A DNA stretch of 64,000 nucleotides. It comes from Streptomyces sp. Y2F8-2 (GTDB lineage Bacteria; Actinomycetota; Actinomycetes; Streptomycetales; Streptomycetaceae). The stretch is taken from contig NZ_BNGS01000001.1 of the NCBI RefSeq assembly GCF_014905555.1, positions 558,001 through 622,000 on the forward strand. The letters are read 5' to 3'. The translations under genes were made by a program, and so were the position numbers. Positions 35,365 through 45,486 of the stretch are shown piece after piece. The notes under the pieces were generated by a model. The model was given only the letters and a program-made list of their open reading frames with translations. It did not search any database and was not told the origin of the DNA. The first letter of the stretch is position 1. Every line of letters begins with the position of its first letter.

Positions 35365-37764
35365 TCAGGACGAGGACAGGGCCGCGGTGTCCGCCGGTTC
35401 GGGGGCATGGTGCGGATGCAGGACTTCCAGGTCGGGCAGCGCCCAGCAGGCGGTGCCCATGTCCCGGGCCATCGCGGCGAGGCCCTCGGTCTCGATGAGG
35501 TACTGGTACGGGAAGGACGGGAAGTTCAGGCCGTCACGGTGCAGGTCGGCGCGCACCAGCAGTACGGTGCCGCCGACCGAGTCGACGCGGATGAGGCCCT
35601 TCCCGCGCAAGGCGTCGAGGTAGATCCGGCCGAACCCCTTGGGCGGCTGCAGAATGCCGTCGCGAAGCCACTGGGACCAGTTGAGCGTGCGGGCGCCGGG
35701 GTGGAGCACGAAGGTGTTGAGGTCGAACGTGGGACCACCGGCCGTGCTGGCACAGTGCGGAACGACGATGTCCTTGCGCGCTCCGAGCAGGCGCTGGACG
35801 AGGTCGGCCGGGTAGCCGGTGACGTCGACGTCGAGCCACAGCACCCACTCCTCGTCGGTGAGGGCTCGGGAGAGCAGATGGTTACGGGCCTTGGCCAGGA
35901 CCGACCGGCGTCGGCGCTGGACACCGGGCTCCCAACGAGGGCCGGTCAACTGGAGTCCGAAGTCCCGGTGCACCAGGGTGACCCGCCGGTACTCGGCCTT
36001 AAGGCCGGGCAGGGCCTGGCGCAGCAGTTCCGGGGTGGCGTCCTTGCTGTCGCCCTCCAGCAGCCCCAGGGAGATCGCCTCGCGCGGGTAGTCGAGGGAG
36101 CGAAGCCCCTCCAGATAGCCGGGCAGGAACGCGGCCGCGTCCTTGACGGGGGTGAGCACCAGCACCCGGGGCCGCTCACTCGCCGGGCCCGGGGCGGGCT
36201 CGACGTCCGCCCGCGGCCGTCGCTCGGACGCCCGGGCGGCGGGATGGGTCTCGGCGTGGACGATGTCCTCCGGCTCGATCGGCAGCCGGTCCGCCATGGC
36301 CAGCAGCCGCTCGGCGTAGGCGCCGGGTTCGGCCCAGACCTCGGTCGCCACCTCGAAGTGCTCGGCGAAGTGGGACTCGTCGAACGTGTTGCCGCCGTGA
36401 CAGACGTACGTGTACAGCTCCGGTGCGTCGACCGACACGACCCGGCCGGTGCGGACCAGCTCTTCCGCCACGGGTGTGTCCTCGCCCCGGCGAAGCGCCG
36501 GATAGCGCGGCATCCGGTCCTTGGCGCAGATCATCGACCCTTCCCAGACCCGCGCGCAGGAGATCGCGAGTTTGTGGCGAGCGGGCCACCACAGCCGTTC
36601 ACGGGCGAGGAAACAGGCATCGGCGCCGAGTGCGAGGATCGCCGCCATCTGCGTCTCGACCCGCTCCGGGTCGTACAGGTCGTCGTCGTCCCACTGGCAT
36701 ACGTACGCTCCGGTCGCCCGGTCCACCGCCTCGTTGCGCAGTTCACCGAGCGGCCGGCCCTCAGGGGGGAGCCGGTGATGGCGGATCCGCGGGTCGCCCA
36801 GCTCGCGGATGTGCTGCTCGAGACCGTCGTCCGTGCCGTCCTCCACGACGACCAGTTCCAGGTCCGGGTACGTCTGCGTACGGAAGCATGTGATCGCGCG
36901 GCGGGCCGTCGACGAGCGGTCCTTGGTCACCATCAGGCAGGACACCGTCGGCGTGGGCGCGCCCGAGGCCCAGCGACGGCGCTGCGCGTCAAGGCTGAGC
37001 ACCCCCTCGGCGAGCGGGTGCATCCCCTGGCTGGTCCAGAACGGGAACCGCTTGCCGGCCGAGGTCCGCGGCGTTGCGGGGATGTCGGGCGTCCAGCTGC
37101 CGGACCAGTGGTGCACGGCGTACGCATGCTCGTGGTTCGACTGCTGAGGGCCGAACAGCTCTGTCGCGTAGGGGCTCACCTCCGGATACAGGACTTCAGG
37201 GTCGAGGACCGTGACCGAGGCGGGCTGCGGGGCGCTGTCGACGGCCCTGGTGAGGAAGAAGGGGCCGGTGGCGTCCAGGGCACCGGGCGCCCGGTGCGCG
37301 CCGACCAGTTGCCGGTGCACGTGGGCCCAGAAGGGGTGGCCCGGACGTGACGCGATGAACGCGTTGCCGACGATGCGGCGCAATCCGCGTTGGCGGGCCA
37401 GCAGCAGCCGTGTGTGCGCCTCGGGTTCGCAGCCGAGGACGAGTTCCCGTCCGTCGAGGAGTGCGTCGACCGGCTTCAGGCACTCGAAGTCCATGTCCAC
37501 GTAGAGCCCGCCGAAATGATCGAGCAGGAAGTAGCGGATCGCGTCGGCCCGCATGATCCCTTCGGGGTAGCCGTCGTACACCGGCAGGAACCAGGGATAG
37601 TGCTCCTGGAGGAAGGCACGGTTGTCCGCGTCGGTCCACAGCCGGTATCCCCAGCCGGGATGATGCAGACGCCAGGAATCGACCCACTTCTGCCATTTCT
37701 GAGGTACGTCGGTGTCTTTCCAGGTCTGATGGATCAGGGTGGGAATCTTCTCCGGTGTCCGCAT
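35365..37764 (-). CDS. Three-domain glycosyltransferase fusion (GT32-like + GT2 + Anp1-like)
   Basis: 799 residues from ATG 37764. Residues ~5-240: sugar-transferase domain with DXD motif (IPTLIHQTWKD, IRYFLLDHFGGLYVDMDFE, D90/D92), GT32/Gly_transf_sug type. Residues ~272-480: GT2 domain (VSCLMVTKDRSSTARRAI, VVVEDGTDD, CQWDDDDLYDPERV 357-366). Residues ~532-790: a third GT-A domain (RVLVLTPVKDAAAFLPGYLEGL, LLEGDSKDAT, WVLWLDVDVTGYP 641-653) like the fungal Anp1/Mnn9 mannosyltransferases. No membrane segment. It may build a trisaccharide on one acceptor. First of a same-strand series with the repeat protein and the GT2. Confidence 0.85.
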   Translation of the reverse strand: MRTPEKIPTLIHQTWKDTDVPQKWQKWVDSWRLHHPGWGYRLWTDADNRAFLQEHYPWFLPVYDGYPEGIMRADAIRYFLLDHFGGLYVDMDFECLKPVDALLDGRELVLGCEPEAHTRLLLARQRGLRRIVGNAFIASRPGHPFWAHVHRQLVGAHRAPGALDATGPFFLTRAVDSAPQPASVTVLDPEVLYPEVSPYATELFGPQQSNHEHAYAVHHWSGSWTPDIPATPRTSAGKRFPFWTSQGMHPLAEGVLSLDAQRRRWASGAPTPTVSCLMVTKDRSSTARRAITCFRTQTYPDLELVVVEDGTDDGLEQHIRELGDPRIRHHRLPPEGRPLGELRNEAVDRATGAYVCQWDDDDLYDPERVETQMAAILALGADACFLARERLWWPARHKLAISCARVWEGSMICAKDRMPRYPALRRGEDTPVAEELVRTGRVVSVDAPELYTYVCHGGNTFDESHFAEHFEVATEVWAEPGAYAERLLAMADRLPIEPEDIVHAETHPAARASERRPRADVEPAPGPASERPRVLVLTPVKDAAAFLPGYLEGLRSLDYPREAISLGLLEGDSKDATPELLRQALPGLKAEYRRVTLVHRDFGLQLTGPRWEPGVQRRRRSVLAKARNHLLSRALTDEEWVLWLDVDVTGYPADLVQRLLGARKDIVVPHCASTAGGPTFDLNTFVLHPGARTLNWSQWLRDGILQPPKGFGRIYLDALRGKGLIRVDSVGGTVLLVRADLHRDGLNFPSFPYQYLIETEGLAAMARDMGTACWALPDLEVLHPHHAPEPADTAALSSS

Positions 37765-37977
37765 ACTCGCAGTATGAAGATCCTTTTTCCGTTGAAGTGG
37801 ATCCGGCAGGACCTGCCGACCCGATCTTCACCCGGGCGGCAGGGCGGCACCGGTCGGCGGTGCATCCCGACCGCCGAGTGCGCTCCCAAGGGGCGCGAGG
37901 AACTGCGCGACCAGCCACGACGAACCCGCACCCTGCGAACAAGATCGCGAAGCCCCTCCGGCGATCCGCGTGAAAAA

Positions 37978-38014
37978 CGCCGGGCGAGCTGGAATCCCTC
38001 CAGCTCGCCCGGCG
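37978..38014 (-). terminator. Intrinsic terminator of glyS
   Basis: Perfect 16-bp stem (37978-37993 with 37999-38014), 5-nt loop, followed on the minus strand by TTTTT. It lies 29 nt past the glyS stop. Confidence 0.92.
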
Positions 38015-38042
38015 TCGTCGTCCCGCGCGGAGTGCCCAGCGC

Positions 38043-39425
<1,383 letters not shown>

Positions 39426-39548
39426 GGTGCTCTCTTCATTACGACGACGGGCGACGAAGCGAGACGCTTCAAAGCGAATGCTTCAGGGTACCGGCGGTGG
39501 CTCCCTCTCAATCAAATCGGTGCCGTCCACAAGCCCACACAGAGCTTG

Positions 39549-39587
39549 TTGACAACGGTTTCCATGTTTGATGAAAATGACTGTCAT
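39549..39587 (+). promoter_or_regulatory. znu promoter with Zur box over the -10 region
   Basis: -35 TTGACA at 39549-39554, an 18-bp gap and a GAAAAT -10 at 39573-39578, giving a start near 39585. The imperfect palindrome ATGAAAATGACTGTCAT (39571-39587) matches the Zur box form TGaaAATGatnnTCA known in Streptomyces. Bound Zur-Zn would block the -10. Confidence 0.7.
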
Positions 39588-40545
39588 GAACGGACGACGA
39601 CGCCTCATATCCGGGACCGCGGTCGCGGCGGCCACCGCCCTCGGGCTCGGAGCCCTCTCCGCGTGCTCCTCCTCCAGTGCCGCAGCGGGCGACAGCGGCA
39701 GGTTCGACGTCGTGGCGTCGTTCTACCCGCTGGCCTTCCTCGCCGAGCAGATCGGCGGGTCGTACGTCCACGTCACCAGTCTGACCCAGCCCGGTCAGGA
39801 GCCGCACGACCTGGAGATCAGCGCCAAGCAGACCGCGCAGCTCCAGGAGTCCGACGCGGTCCTCTACCTCAAGGGCCTGCAGCCCTCCGTCGACGACGCG
39901 GTGGCCCAGTCCGAGATCAGGACGAAGATCGACGCCGCCTCCCTGACCTCCCTGGAGAAGCACGGCAACGAGGTCGGCGGGCACGCGGCCGCCCACGACA
40001 CCCACCAGGGCGAGGAGACCGGCGGCAAGGACCCCCACATCTGGCTCGACCCGGTGCGCTACGCCCAGGTCGCCAAGGGCGTCGGCGCCGCCTTCGAGAA
40101 GGCGGACCCGAAGCACGCGGACACCTACAAGAAGAACACCGAGGCGCTGGTCGAGAAGCTCGACGACCTGAACACCCAGTACGCGGACGGACTGAGGAAC
40201 ACGAAGACCAAGGTCTTCGTCACCACGCACGCCGCCTTCGGCTACCTCGCCGAGCGCTACGGCCTCACCGAGGAGGCCATCAACGGTCTGGACCCCGAGT
40301 CCGAGCCCAGCGCCGCCCGCGTCCGCGACCTCGAGAAGATGGCCAGGGCCGACGGCGTCTCCACGGTCTTCTACGAGACGCTGGTGAGCGACAAGACCGC
40401 GAAGACCATCGCGAAGGACGCGAACCTGAAGACGGACGTCCTCGACCCGCTCGAGGGCATCACTGCGAAGTCCCGCGGCCGCGACTACTTCCAGGTCATG
40501 GAGTCCAACCTCAAAGCCCTGCAGACCGCCTTGGGCAGCAAGTGA
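39586..40545 (+). CDS. znuA: Zinc ABC transporter substrate-binding lipoprotein
   Basis: 319 residues from ATG 39586; the earlier in-frame ATG and TTG codons lie inside the Zur box and -10 and would be upstream of the transcription start. Lipoprotein signal peptide with lipobox LSAC (ALGLGALSACSSSS). ZnuA fold: DVVASFYPLAFLAEQIGG, GQEPHDLEIS (ligand His), a His-rich loop GGHAAAHDTHQGEE, DPHIWLDPVRY, THAAFGYLAERYGL (ligand His) and a distal Glu/Asp. It captures zinc outside the membrane. First gene of the Zur-controlled operon; its stop overlaps a GTG of the next frame. Confidence 0.95.
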   Translation: MNGRRRLISGTAVAAATALGLGALSACSSSSAAAGDSGRFDVVASFYPLAFLAEQIGGSYVHVTSLTQPGQEPHDLEISAKQTAQLQESDAVLYLKGLQPSVDDAVAQSEIRTKIDAASLTSLEKHGNEVGGHAAAHDTHQGEETGGKDPHIWLDPVRYAQVAKGVGAAFEKADPKHADTYKKNTEALVEKLDDLNTQYADGLRNTKTKVFVTTHAAFGYLAERYGLTEEAINGLDPESEPSAARVRDLEKMARADGVSTVFYETLVSDKTAKTIAKDANLKTDVLDPLEGITAKSRGRDYFQVMESNLKALQTALGSK

Positions 40546-40562
40546 TCGCAACGGAGGACGCC

Positions 40563-41348
40563 ATGGGCGCCATGGACGCGATGGGCGAGCCCGTCATATC
40601 GATGCGCGGCGTACGCGCCGACCTGGGCTCGCGCCCGGTCCTGCGCGGCATCGACCTCACCGTGCACCGCGGTGAGGTGGTCGCGCTGCTCGGGGCGAAC
40701 GGCTCGGGCAAGTCGACCGCCGTGCGGAGCATCATCGGCCAGGTGCCGGTGAGCGCCGGGGAGATCGCACTCTTCGGCACCCCGCGGCGCGCCTTCCGCG
40801 ACTGGCGGCGCGTCGGGTACGTGCCGCAGCGCACCACCGCCGCGGGCGGCGTGCCCGCCACGGTGACCGAGGTGGTCTCCTCGGGCCGCCTGTCCCGGGC
40901 GCGCTTCGGCATCCTGCGCAAGGCCGACCACGAGGCCGTACGCCACGCCCTGGACCTCGTCGGCATGGCGGACCGGGCCAAGGACTCCGTGGGCGCCCTG
41001 TCCGGCGGTCAGCACCAGCGCGTGCTGATCGCCCGCGCGCTCGCCTCCCAGCCGGAGCTGCTGATCATGGACGAGCCGATGGCGGGCGTGGACCTGGCGA
41101 GCCAGGAGGTGCTCGCCCGGACACTTGAGGAGCAGGTGGCCTCCGGCGCCACCGTCCTGCTGGTGCTGCACGAACTGGGCCCGCTGGAGCCCCTGATCGA
41201 CCGGGCGGTCGTCCTGCGCGACGGCTGCGTACTGCACGACGGCCCGCCCCCGAAGGCCGTGGGCCAGCACGCCCTGCCCGGCCACGACCATGTCCACCCG
41301 CACGACGCCGCGGGCACCGAACCGATCCGCACGGGACTGCTGAGCTGA
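40563..41348 (+). CDS. znuC: Zinc ABC transporter ATP-binding protein
   Basis: 261 residues from ATG 40563 with GGAGG five bases upstream; GTG 40542, which overlaps the znuA stop, is the alternative. Walker A GANGSGKST, Q-loop YVPQRT, signature LSGGQHQRVLIARAL, Walker B LLIMDEPMAGVD and H-loop VLHELG. The His-rich tail (GQHALPGHDHVHPHD) may sense or buffer zinc. It powers import with ZnuA/ZnuB. Its stop and the znuB start share a base (TGATG). Confidence 0.96.
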   Translation: MGAMDAMGEPVISMRGVRADLGSRPVLRGIDLTVHRGEVVALLGANGSGKSTAVRSIIGQVPVSAGEIALFGTPRRAFRDWRRVGYVPQRTTAAGGVPATVTEVVSSGRLSRARFGILRKADHEAVRHALDLVGMADRAKDSVGALSGGQHQRVLIARALASQPELLIMDEPMAGVDLASQEVLARTLEEQVASGATVLLVLHELGPLEPLIDRAVVLRDGCVLHDGPPPKAVGQHALPGHDHVHPHDAAGTEPIRTGLLS

Positions 41349-42250
41349 TGGACTTCCTGAACTACGCCTTCATGCAGCGGGCCCTGCTCGCCGCCGTCCT
41401 GGTCGGCATCACGGCCCCCGCCGTCGGCATCTACCTCGTCCAGCGCCGCCAGGCCCTGATGGGCGACGGCATCGGCCACGTGGCGATGACCGGCGTCGGC
41501 CTCGGCTTCCTCCTGTCCACCTCACCGGTGTGGATGGCGACGGCCGTCTCCGTCCTCGGCTCGGTCCTCATGGAACTGATCCGCTGGTACGGGAAGACGC
41601 GCGGCGACATCGCGCTCGCGATGCTCTTCTACGGCGGTATGGCCGGCGGCGTCATGTTCATCAACCTCGCGCCGGGCGGCTCCAACGCGAACCTGACGTC
41701 GTACCTGTTCGGCTCGCTGTCCACCGTCTCGCAGTCCGACGTGGTGGCGATCTGCCTGCTCGCGGCCTTCGTCGTCCTGGTCACCCTCGGCCTGCGCCGC
41801 CAGCTCTTCGCGGTCAGCCAGGACGAGGAGTTCGCCCGGGTGACGGGCCTGCCGGTGCGCGCGCTGAACCTGCTGACGGCGGTCACGGCGGCCGTGACCG
41901 TGACCGTCGCGATGCGGGTGGTCGGTCTCCTCCTGGTCTCCGCGCTGATGGTGGTCCCGGTGGCGGCCGCGCAGCAGCTCGGCCGCAGCTTCGCGGCGAC
42001 CTTCGCGATCGCGGTCGCCATCGGCGTGACCGTCACCCTCGGCGGCACGATCACGTCGTACTACCAGGACGTGCCGCCCGGCGCGACGATCGTGCTGCTG
42101 ACCATCGCCGCGTTCATCGCACTCACCGCCCTCGCCACTCCGCTGGCCCGGCGACGCGCGCGGGCGCTCGCCGCCGCACAGCCCTCCGGGGACCCCGCAG
42201 AGTGCGCGATTCCGGCCACTCGGGGGGCCGGCGACGAGGTCGGAGTCTGA
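41348..42250 (+). CDS. znuB: Zinc ABC transporter permease
   Basis: 300 residues, about eight membrane helices of the ABC-3 family: MDFLNYAFMQRALLAAVLVGITAPAVGIYLVQRRQALMGDGIGHVAMTGVGLG and MRVVGLLLVSALMVVPVAAAQQLGRSF, which are the conserved channel segments. Carries zinc across the membrane. Translationally coupled to znuC. zur follows after a 186-bp gap that holds its own promoter-like sequence. Confidence 0.96.
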   Translation: MDFLNYAFMQRALLAAVLVGITAPAVGIYLVQRRQALMGDGIGHVAMTGVGLGFLLSTSPVWMATAVSVLGSVLMELIRWYGKTRGDIALAMLFYGGMAGGVMFINLAPGGSNANLTSYLFGSLSTVSQSDVVAICLLAAFVVLVTLGLRRQLFAVSQDEEFARVTGLPVRALNLLTAVTAAVTVTVAMRVVGLLLVSALMVVPVAAAQQLGRSFAATFAIAVAIGVTVTLGGTITSYYQDVPPGATIVLLTIAAFIALTALATPLARRRARALAAAQPSGDPAECAIPATRGAGDEVGV

Positions 42251-42436
42251 CCGCGCACAGGCCGGGCTGGCACAATGGCCCGGCAGGGCACAGACGTGCG
42301 GCGCGAAGAGCCCAAGGGGCGCGCCGGTGCTGAGGTCGTGGGCTCGCGGAGGCCCCGAGGGCTGAGCACCGTCACGGTCTCGGCACCCGCTCGCAGCGCC
42401 CCGCAGGCGAACGAGCCGTCAAGAAGGAGGCAACCG

Positions 42437-42856
42437 GTGACCACCGCAGGACCGCCCGTGAAGGGCCGCGCCACCCGGCAGCGTGCCGCTGTCGCGGCGG
42501 CCCTCGACGAGGTCGACGAGTTCCGCAGCGCGCAGGAGCTCCACGACATGCTCAAGCACAAGGGCGACTCGGTGGGCCTGACGACGGTCTACCGCACCCT
42601 GCAGTCCCTCGCCGACGCCGGCGAGGTCGACGTCCTGCGCACCTCCGACGGCGAGTCCGTCTACCGCCGCTGCTCGACCGGCGAACACCACCACCACCTG
42701 GTCTGCCGCGTCTGCGGCAAGGCCGTCGAAGTCGAGGGCCCCGCGGTGGAGAAGTGGGCGGAGGCGATCGCGGCAGAGCACGGTTTCGTCAACGTCGCCC
42801 ACACGGTGGAGATCTTCGGCACGTGCGCGGAGTGCGCGGGCGCCTCCGGCGACTGA
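42437..42856 (+). CDS. zur: Zinc uptake regulator Zur (Fur family)
   Basis: 139 residues from GTG 42437 with AAGGAGG six bases upstream; the longer frame from 42275 lacks a site. Winged helix (KGRATRQRAAVAAALDEVDEFRSAQELHDMLKHKGDSVGLTTVYRTLQSLADAGEV), the metal-rich HHHHLVCRVCGKAVEVEG hinge and CAEC at the C-terminus forming the structural zinc site. It represses zinc uptake genes, including the adjacent znu operon, when zinc is sufficient. Length and sequence fit S. coelicolor Zur. Confidence 0.97.
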   Translation: MTTAGPPVKGRATRQRAAVAAALDEVDEFRSAQELHDMLKHKGDSVGLTTVYRTLQSLADAGEVDVLRTSDGESVYRRCSTGEHHHHLVCRVCGKAVEVEGPAVEKWAEAIAAEHGFVNVAHTVEIFGTCAECAGASGD

Positions 42857-42968
42857 ACGCGAGGCCCTCGTGGCCGACGGCTTCGAGCGCCCGCCGGTCG
42901 GGCCCCCGCCGTGTCATCGGTCCCGGTTCCGGGTCGGAGCCGGGGCGGCGCCCGGCACGACAGCGGGC

Positions 42969-43321
42969 TCAGGGCGACATGGCTCCCCGGTTCACGCACG
43001 AGTAGGAACCGTCGTCGTTCCGCCCCACGCTGTCGTACGACCGGCAGTGCAGCATCGGGGCGAGCGTCCACATCCGCAGCACGACGAGGCCGGCGAACAG
43101 GGCCGCGACCGCCCACCCCGCGTACGACGGTCGCAGCCGAGCACCGTTCCGCCGACGGCGAGCAGCACGGCGAACACCAGCGCGCCCACGGTCATCGGTG
43201 CCCCGTTGTCCAGCAGGCCGGAGACCGTCTCCGTGTCGGTCGTGACCATGGAGCCGAAGAACACCACGAGCCCCGCGCAGCCGAAGGCGACGACCGCCGC
43301 GCAGCCTCGGACGACGCTCAT
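42969..43321 (-). pseudogene. Membrane protein gene broken by a one-base frameshift
   Basis: The first frame from ATG 43321 gives SVVRGCAAVVAFGCAGLVVFFGSM...LDNGAPMTVGALVFAVLLAVGGTVLGCDR, two membrane helices. Near 43128-43136 the frame must shift by one base to continue as YAGWAVAALFAGLVVLRMWTLAPMLHCRSYDSVGRNDDGSYSCVNRG, a third helix and a plausible C-terminus ending at TGA 42971-42969. The intact protein would have about 117 residues. The loss may be real or a sequencing error. Its start overlaps the stop of a gene remnant (43318-~43410). Confidence 0.7.
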
Positions 43322-43413
43322 ACGCGGGTCAGGTGGCGGTCCAGCAGGGCCCGCAACCGGTCCACGTCCTCCGGGGTGCGCGCCCCGCTTAGAGTCCCGA
43401 ACAAAATGGGAGC
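43318..43413 (-). pseudogene. C-terminal gene remnant abutting the hairpin
   Basis: In the minus frame ending at TGA 43320-43318 the sequence reads ILFGTLSGARTPEDVDRLRALLDRHLTRV, which looks like a genuine C-terminal helix with an ATGA overlap to the next gene. Upstream the frame runs into the 23-bp hairpin and no N-terminal part is found. Function unknown. Confidence 0.35.
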
Positions 43414-43445
43414 CCGGCTCGTGCTCCCATTTTGTTCGGGACTCT
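43391..43445. repeat. Perfect 23-bp inverted repeat (large hairpin)
   Basis: Arms 43391-43413 and 43423-43445 are exact reverse complements, loop CCGGCTCGT. The arms are only about half G+C, below the local average. It lies 14 bp after the multicopper oxidase stop. It may be a terminator, but its length and perfection, and the truncated gene beside it, also suit a small insertion or its scar. Confidence 0.9.
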
Positions 43446-43458
43446 TGGGCCGTGATGG

Positions 43459-45354
43459 TCACTCAGGCTGGTTCGCGGTCGCGCGGCCGGTCTCGTAGGG
43501 GCTCTCATAGCCCTCGTAGGCCACGTGCATCGTCATCCCGGCGCCGGCGTGGGCGAGGTTGTGGCAGTGGTCCATCCACATCCCCGGGTTGTCGGCACGG
43601 AACGCCACCTCGTAGCGCTCGCCGGGAGCCACATTCAGGGTGTCCGCCCACCAGGGGCTGCCGGAGACGGCGTGGCCGTTGCGGCTGAGCACGAGCATCC
43701 GGTGGCCGTGCAGATGCATCGGATGGTCGCCGAAGCTGCGGTTGACGAACGTCGTCCTGACCAGGTCTCCGGTACGCACCGCCAAGGTCGGCACGTTCGG
43801 GAACGTCCTGCCGTTGATGGTCCAGCGCAGTGTGAAGCGGCCGTCGTAGAAGCCGAAGCTCTGGCCGAGCACCACCGTGTAGGCGCGGTCGAACCGGGCC
43901 TTGTCGAAGGGCGTCGGGGCGGGCCTGCCGTAGGAGGCCGGGTCGAAGTCCGGACCGGACGCGACCGGGGTCGGCTCACCCCCACCGGTCGGGGACAGCA
44001 GCACTCCGGCGTCCCCTCGAGCGAGCCGCAGCTGAACGGGACGCTCGGGCATGGTGAACGTGAGGTCGTACCGGCCGCCGCCGGGGACGCTGATCCGCTC
44101 GTTCCCCAGCGGGGTGGGGCCGTTGAGGTCCGTGCCGTCGACGGCGGCCACGGTGAAAGGCGCCCCGGAGAACGCGAAGGTGCGCAGATGGCTGTCGGCG
44201 TTGATCAGGCGGAGGCGCACCTTCCGGCCCGGCTGAACCGCCTTGCGCGACACCGATCCGGACGGGGCACCGCCGGCCAGGGACAGCGCGGTGACGTTCC
44301 CGTCCCGGGAGGGCCAGCGATGTGAGACCACGGCCAGGTCCTCTCCTGCGGCGGACGACCGGGCGGGTTCGACGATCAGGGCGCCGAACAGCCCGCGCTC
44401 CACCTGCTCGGCCGACTGCTGGTGCGAGTGGTACCAGAAGCTGCCCGCCCGGTCGGCCACGAACCGGTAGACGTGCCGGCCACCGGGAGGGACCGCGTCC
44501 TGCGTCACTCCGGCCACGCCGTCCTCCGCGTTGGGCACGTCCACGCCGTGCCAGTGCACCGTCACTCCCGCCGCGACATCCCGGTTGACGAGCGTGACCT
44601 CGACCAGCTCGCCCTGCCGGACGCGCAGCTCGGGGCCGGGCAGCCGCCCGTCGAACGTCCACGCCTCGACCCGCTGTCCGGAGGCGAGCGTGGTCGGGGT
44701 GCGCCGGGCGGTCAGCGTGAAGCGGCGGTCCGGCTCGCGGTCCCGGGGTCCGGTCAGAGTCGATATGTCGGTGCCGTGCGTGCCGTGCTCGTGCCCCGTG
44801 CCGTGCGAGCCGTGGGAGGCCATCGGCATCCGGTCGGGGAGCCTGCTCGCCGCCGCGGACCACCCGCCCGCCGCCACCACGGCGAGCGCGGCGCCCGACA
44901 CCACCAGCGCCTTCCATCCCGGCGCCAGCCGGCCACCGGCCATGAGGGCCTCCCACTTCCGTGCGGCCGACGCGAACACCAGCAGCAAGGTCGGTACGAC
45001 CACGGCCGGGACGAGGTACGGCGGTGCCGGCGGGCTGAACGTCACGAAGAGGTGCTCGGCGGCCGCGAACGCCGCGGTACGCACCCGCCACACGGCCGGA
45101 CGACCGCGCGGCGGCGCCAGGCACACGGCCGCGACCAGCAGCGGCAGCACGAGGGGGACGAAGTCGGCTGCGAGAAGCCGGTCGACCGACACGAGCACCG
45201 TCCCGGCGACGAGTCGCAGCGCCACCGGCAGCAGGGCGAGGAGCAGCAGGACCCCGCGCAGGCGCGGCGCACGCGCCCCCAGGGCCGCGGCCGTGCCGTA
45301 CAGCAGCACCAGGCCGAGGGCCGCGGAGAAACCGAGGATGAAGAAGACCACCAT
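43459..45354 (-). CDS. Membrane-anchored multicopper oxidase
   Basis: 631 residues from ATG 45354. The first ~170 residues form four or five membrane helices, then a His-rich linker (MPMASHGSHGTGHEHGTHGTD), then three cupredoxin domains. All copper motifs are present: HWHG, YHSHQQ, HPMHLHGH and HCHNLAHAGAGM with an axial Met. Laccase-like oxidation of copper(I), metals or phenols outside the cell is likely. The N-terminal membrane block is unusual for the family. It is divergent from the histidine kinase gene, and a 23-bp hairpin follows. Confidence 0.93.
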   Translation of the reverse strand: MVVFFILGFSAALGLVLLYGTAAALGARAPRLRGVLLLLALLPVALRLVAGTVLVSVDRLLAADFVPLVLPLLVAAVCLAPPRGRPAVWRVRTAAFAAAEHLFVTFSPPAPPYLVPAVVVPTLLLVFASAARKWEALMAGGRLAPGWKALVVSGAALAVVAAGGWSAAASRLPDRMPMASHGSHGTGHEHGTHGTDISTLTGPRDREPDRRFTLTARRTPTTLASGQRVEAWTFDGRLPGPELRVRQGELVEVTLVNRDVAAGVTVHWHGVDVPNAEDGVAGVTQDAVPPGGRHVYRFVADRAGSFWYHSHQQSAEQVERGLFGALIVEPARSSAAGEDLAVVSHRWPSRDGNVTALSLAGGAPSGSVSRKAVQPGRKVRLRLINADSHLRTFAFSGAPFTVAAVDGTDLNGPTPLGNERISVPGGGRYDLTFTMPERPVQLRLARGDAGVLLSPTGGGEPTPVASGPDFDPASYGRPAPTPFDKARFDRAYTVVLGQSFGFYDGRFTLRWTINGRTFPNVPTLAVRTGDLVRTTFVNRSFGDHPMHLHGHRMLVLSRNGHAVSGSPWWADTLNVAPGERYEVAFRADNPGMWMDHCHNLAHAGAGMTMHVAYEGYESPYETGRATANQPE

Positions 45355-45486
45355 GGGGCCCGATGCTCCCGGCCCGGGGCACTCGCCCGCGTCCGCCGGA
45401 GCCGGTAACTTCGCCCTGCTGCGGGCGGGTTACGCATACCGTACGAGTTGTATCGTCCGAATACCTCACAGGGCGGATTCCCGCGC

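Noticed and set aside
35326..37350. 674-codon plus-strand frame opposite the glycosyltransferase fusion
   Set aside because: Shadow frame; the minus strand carries three recognisable enzyme domains.
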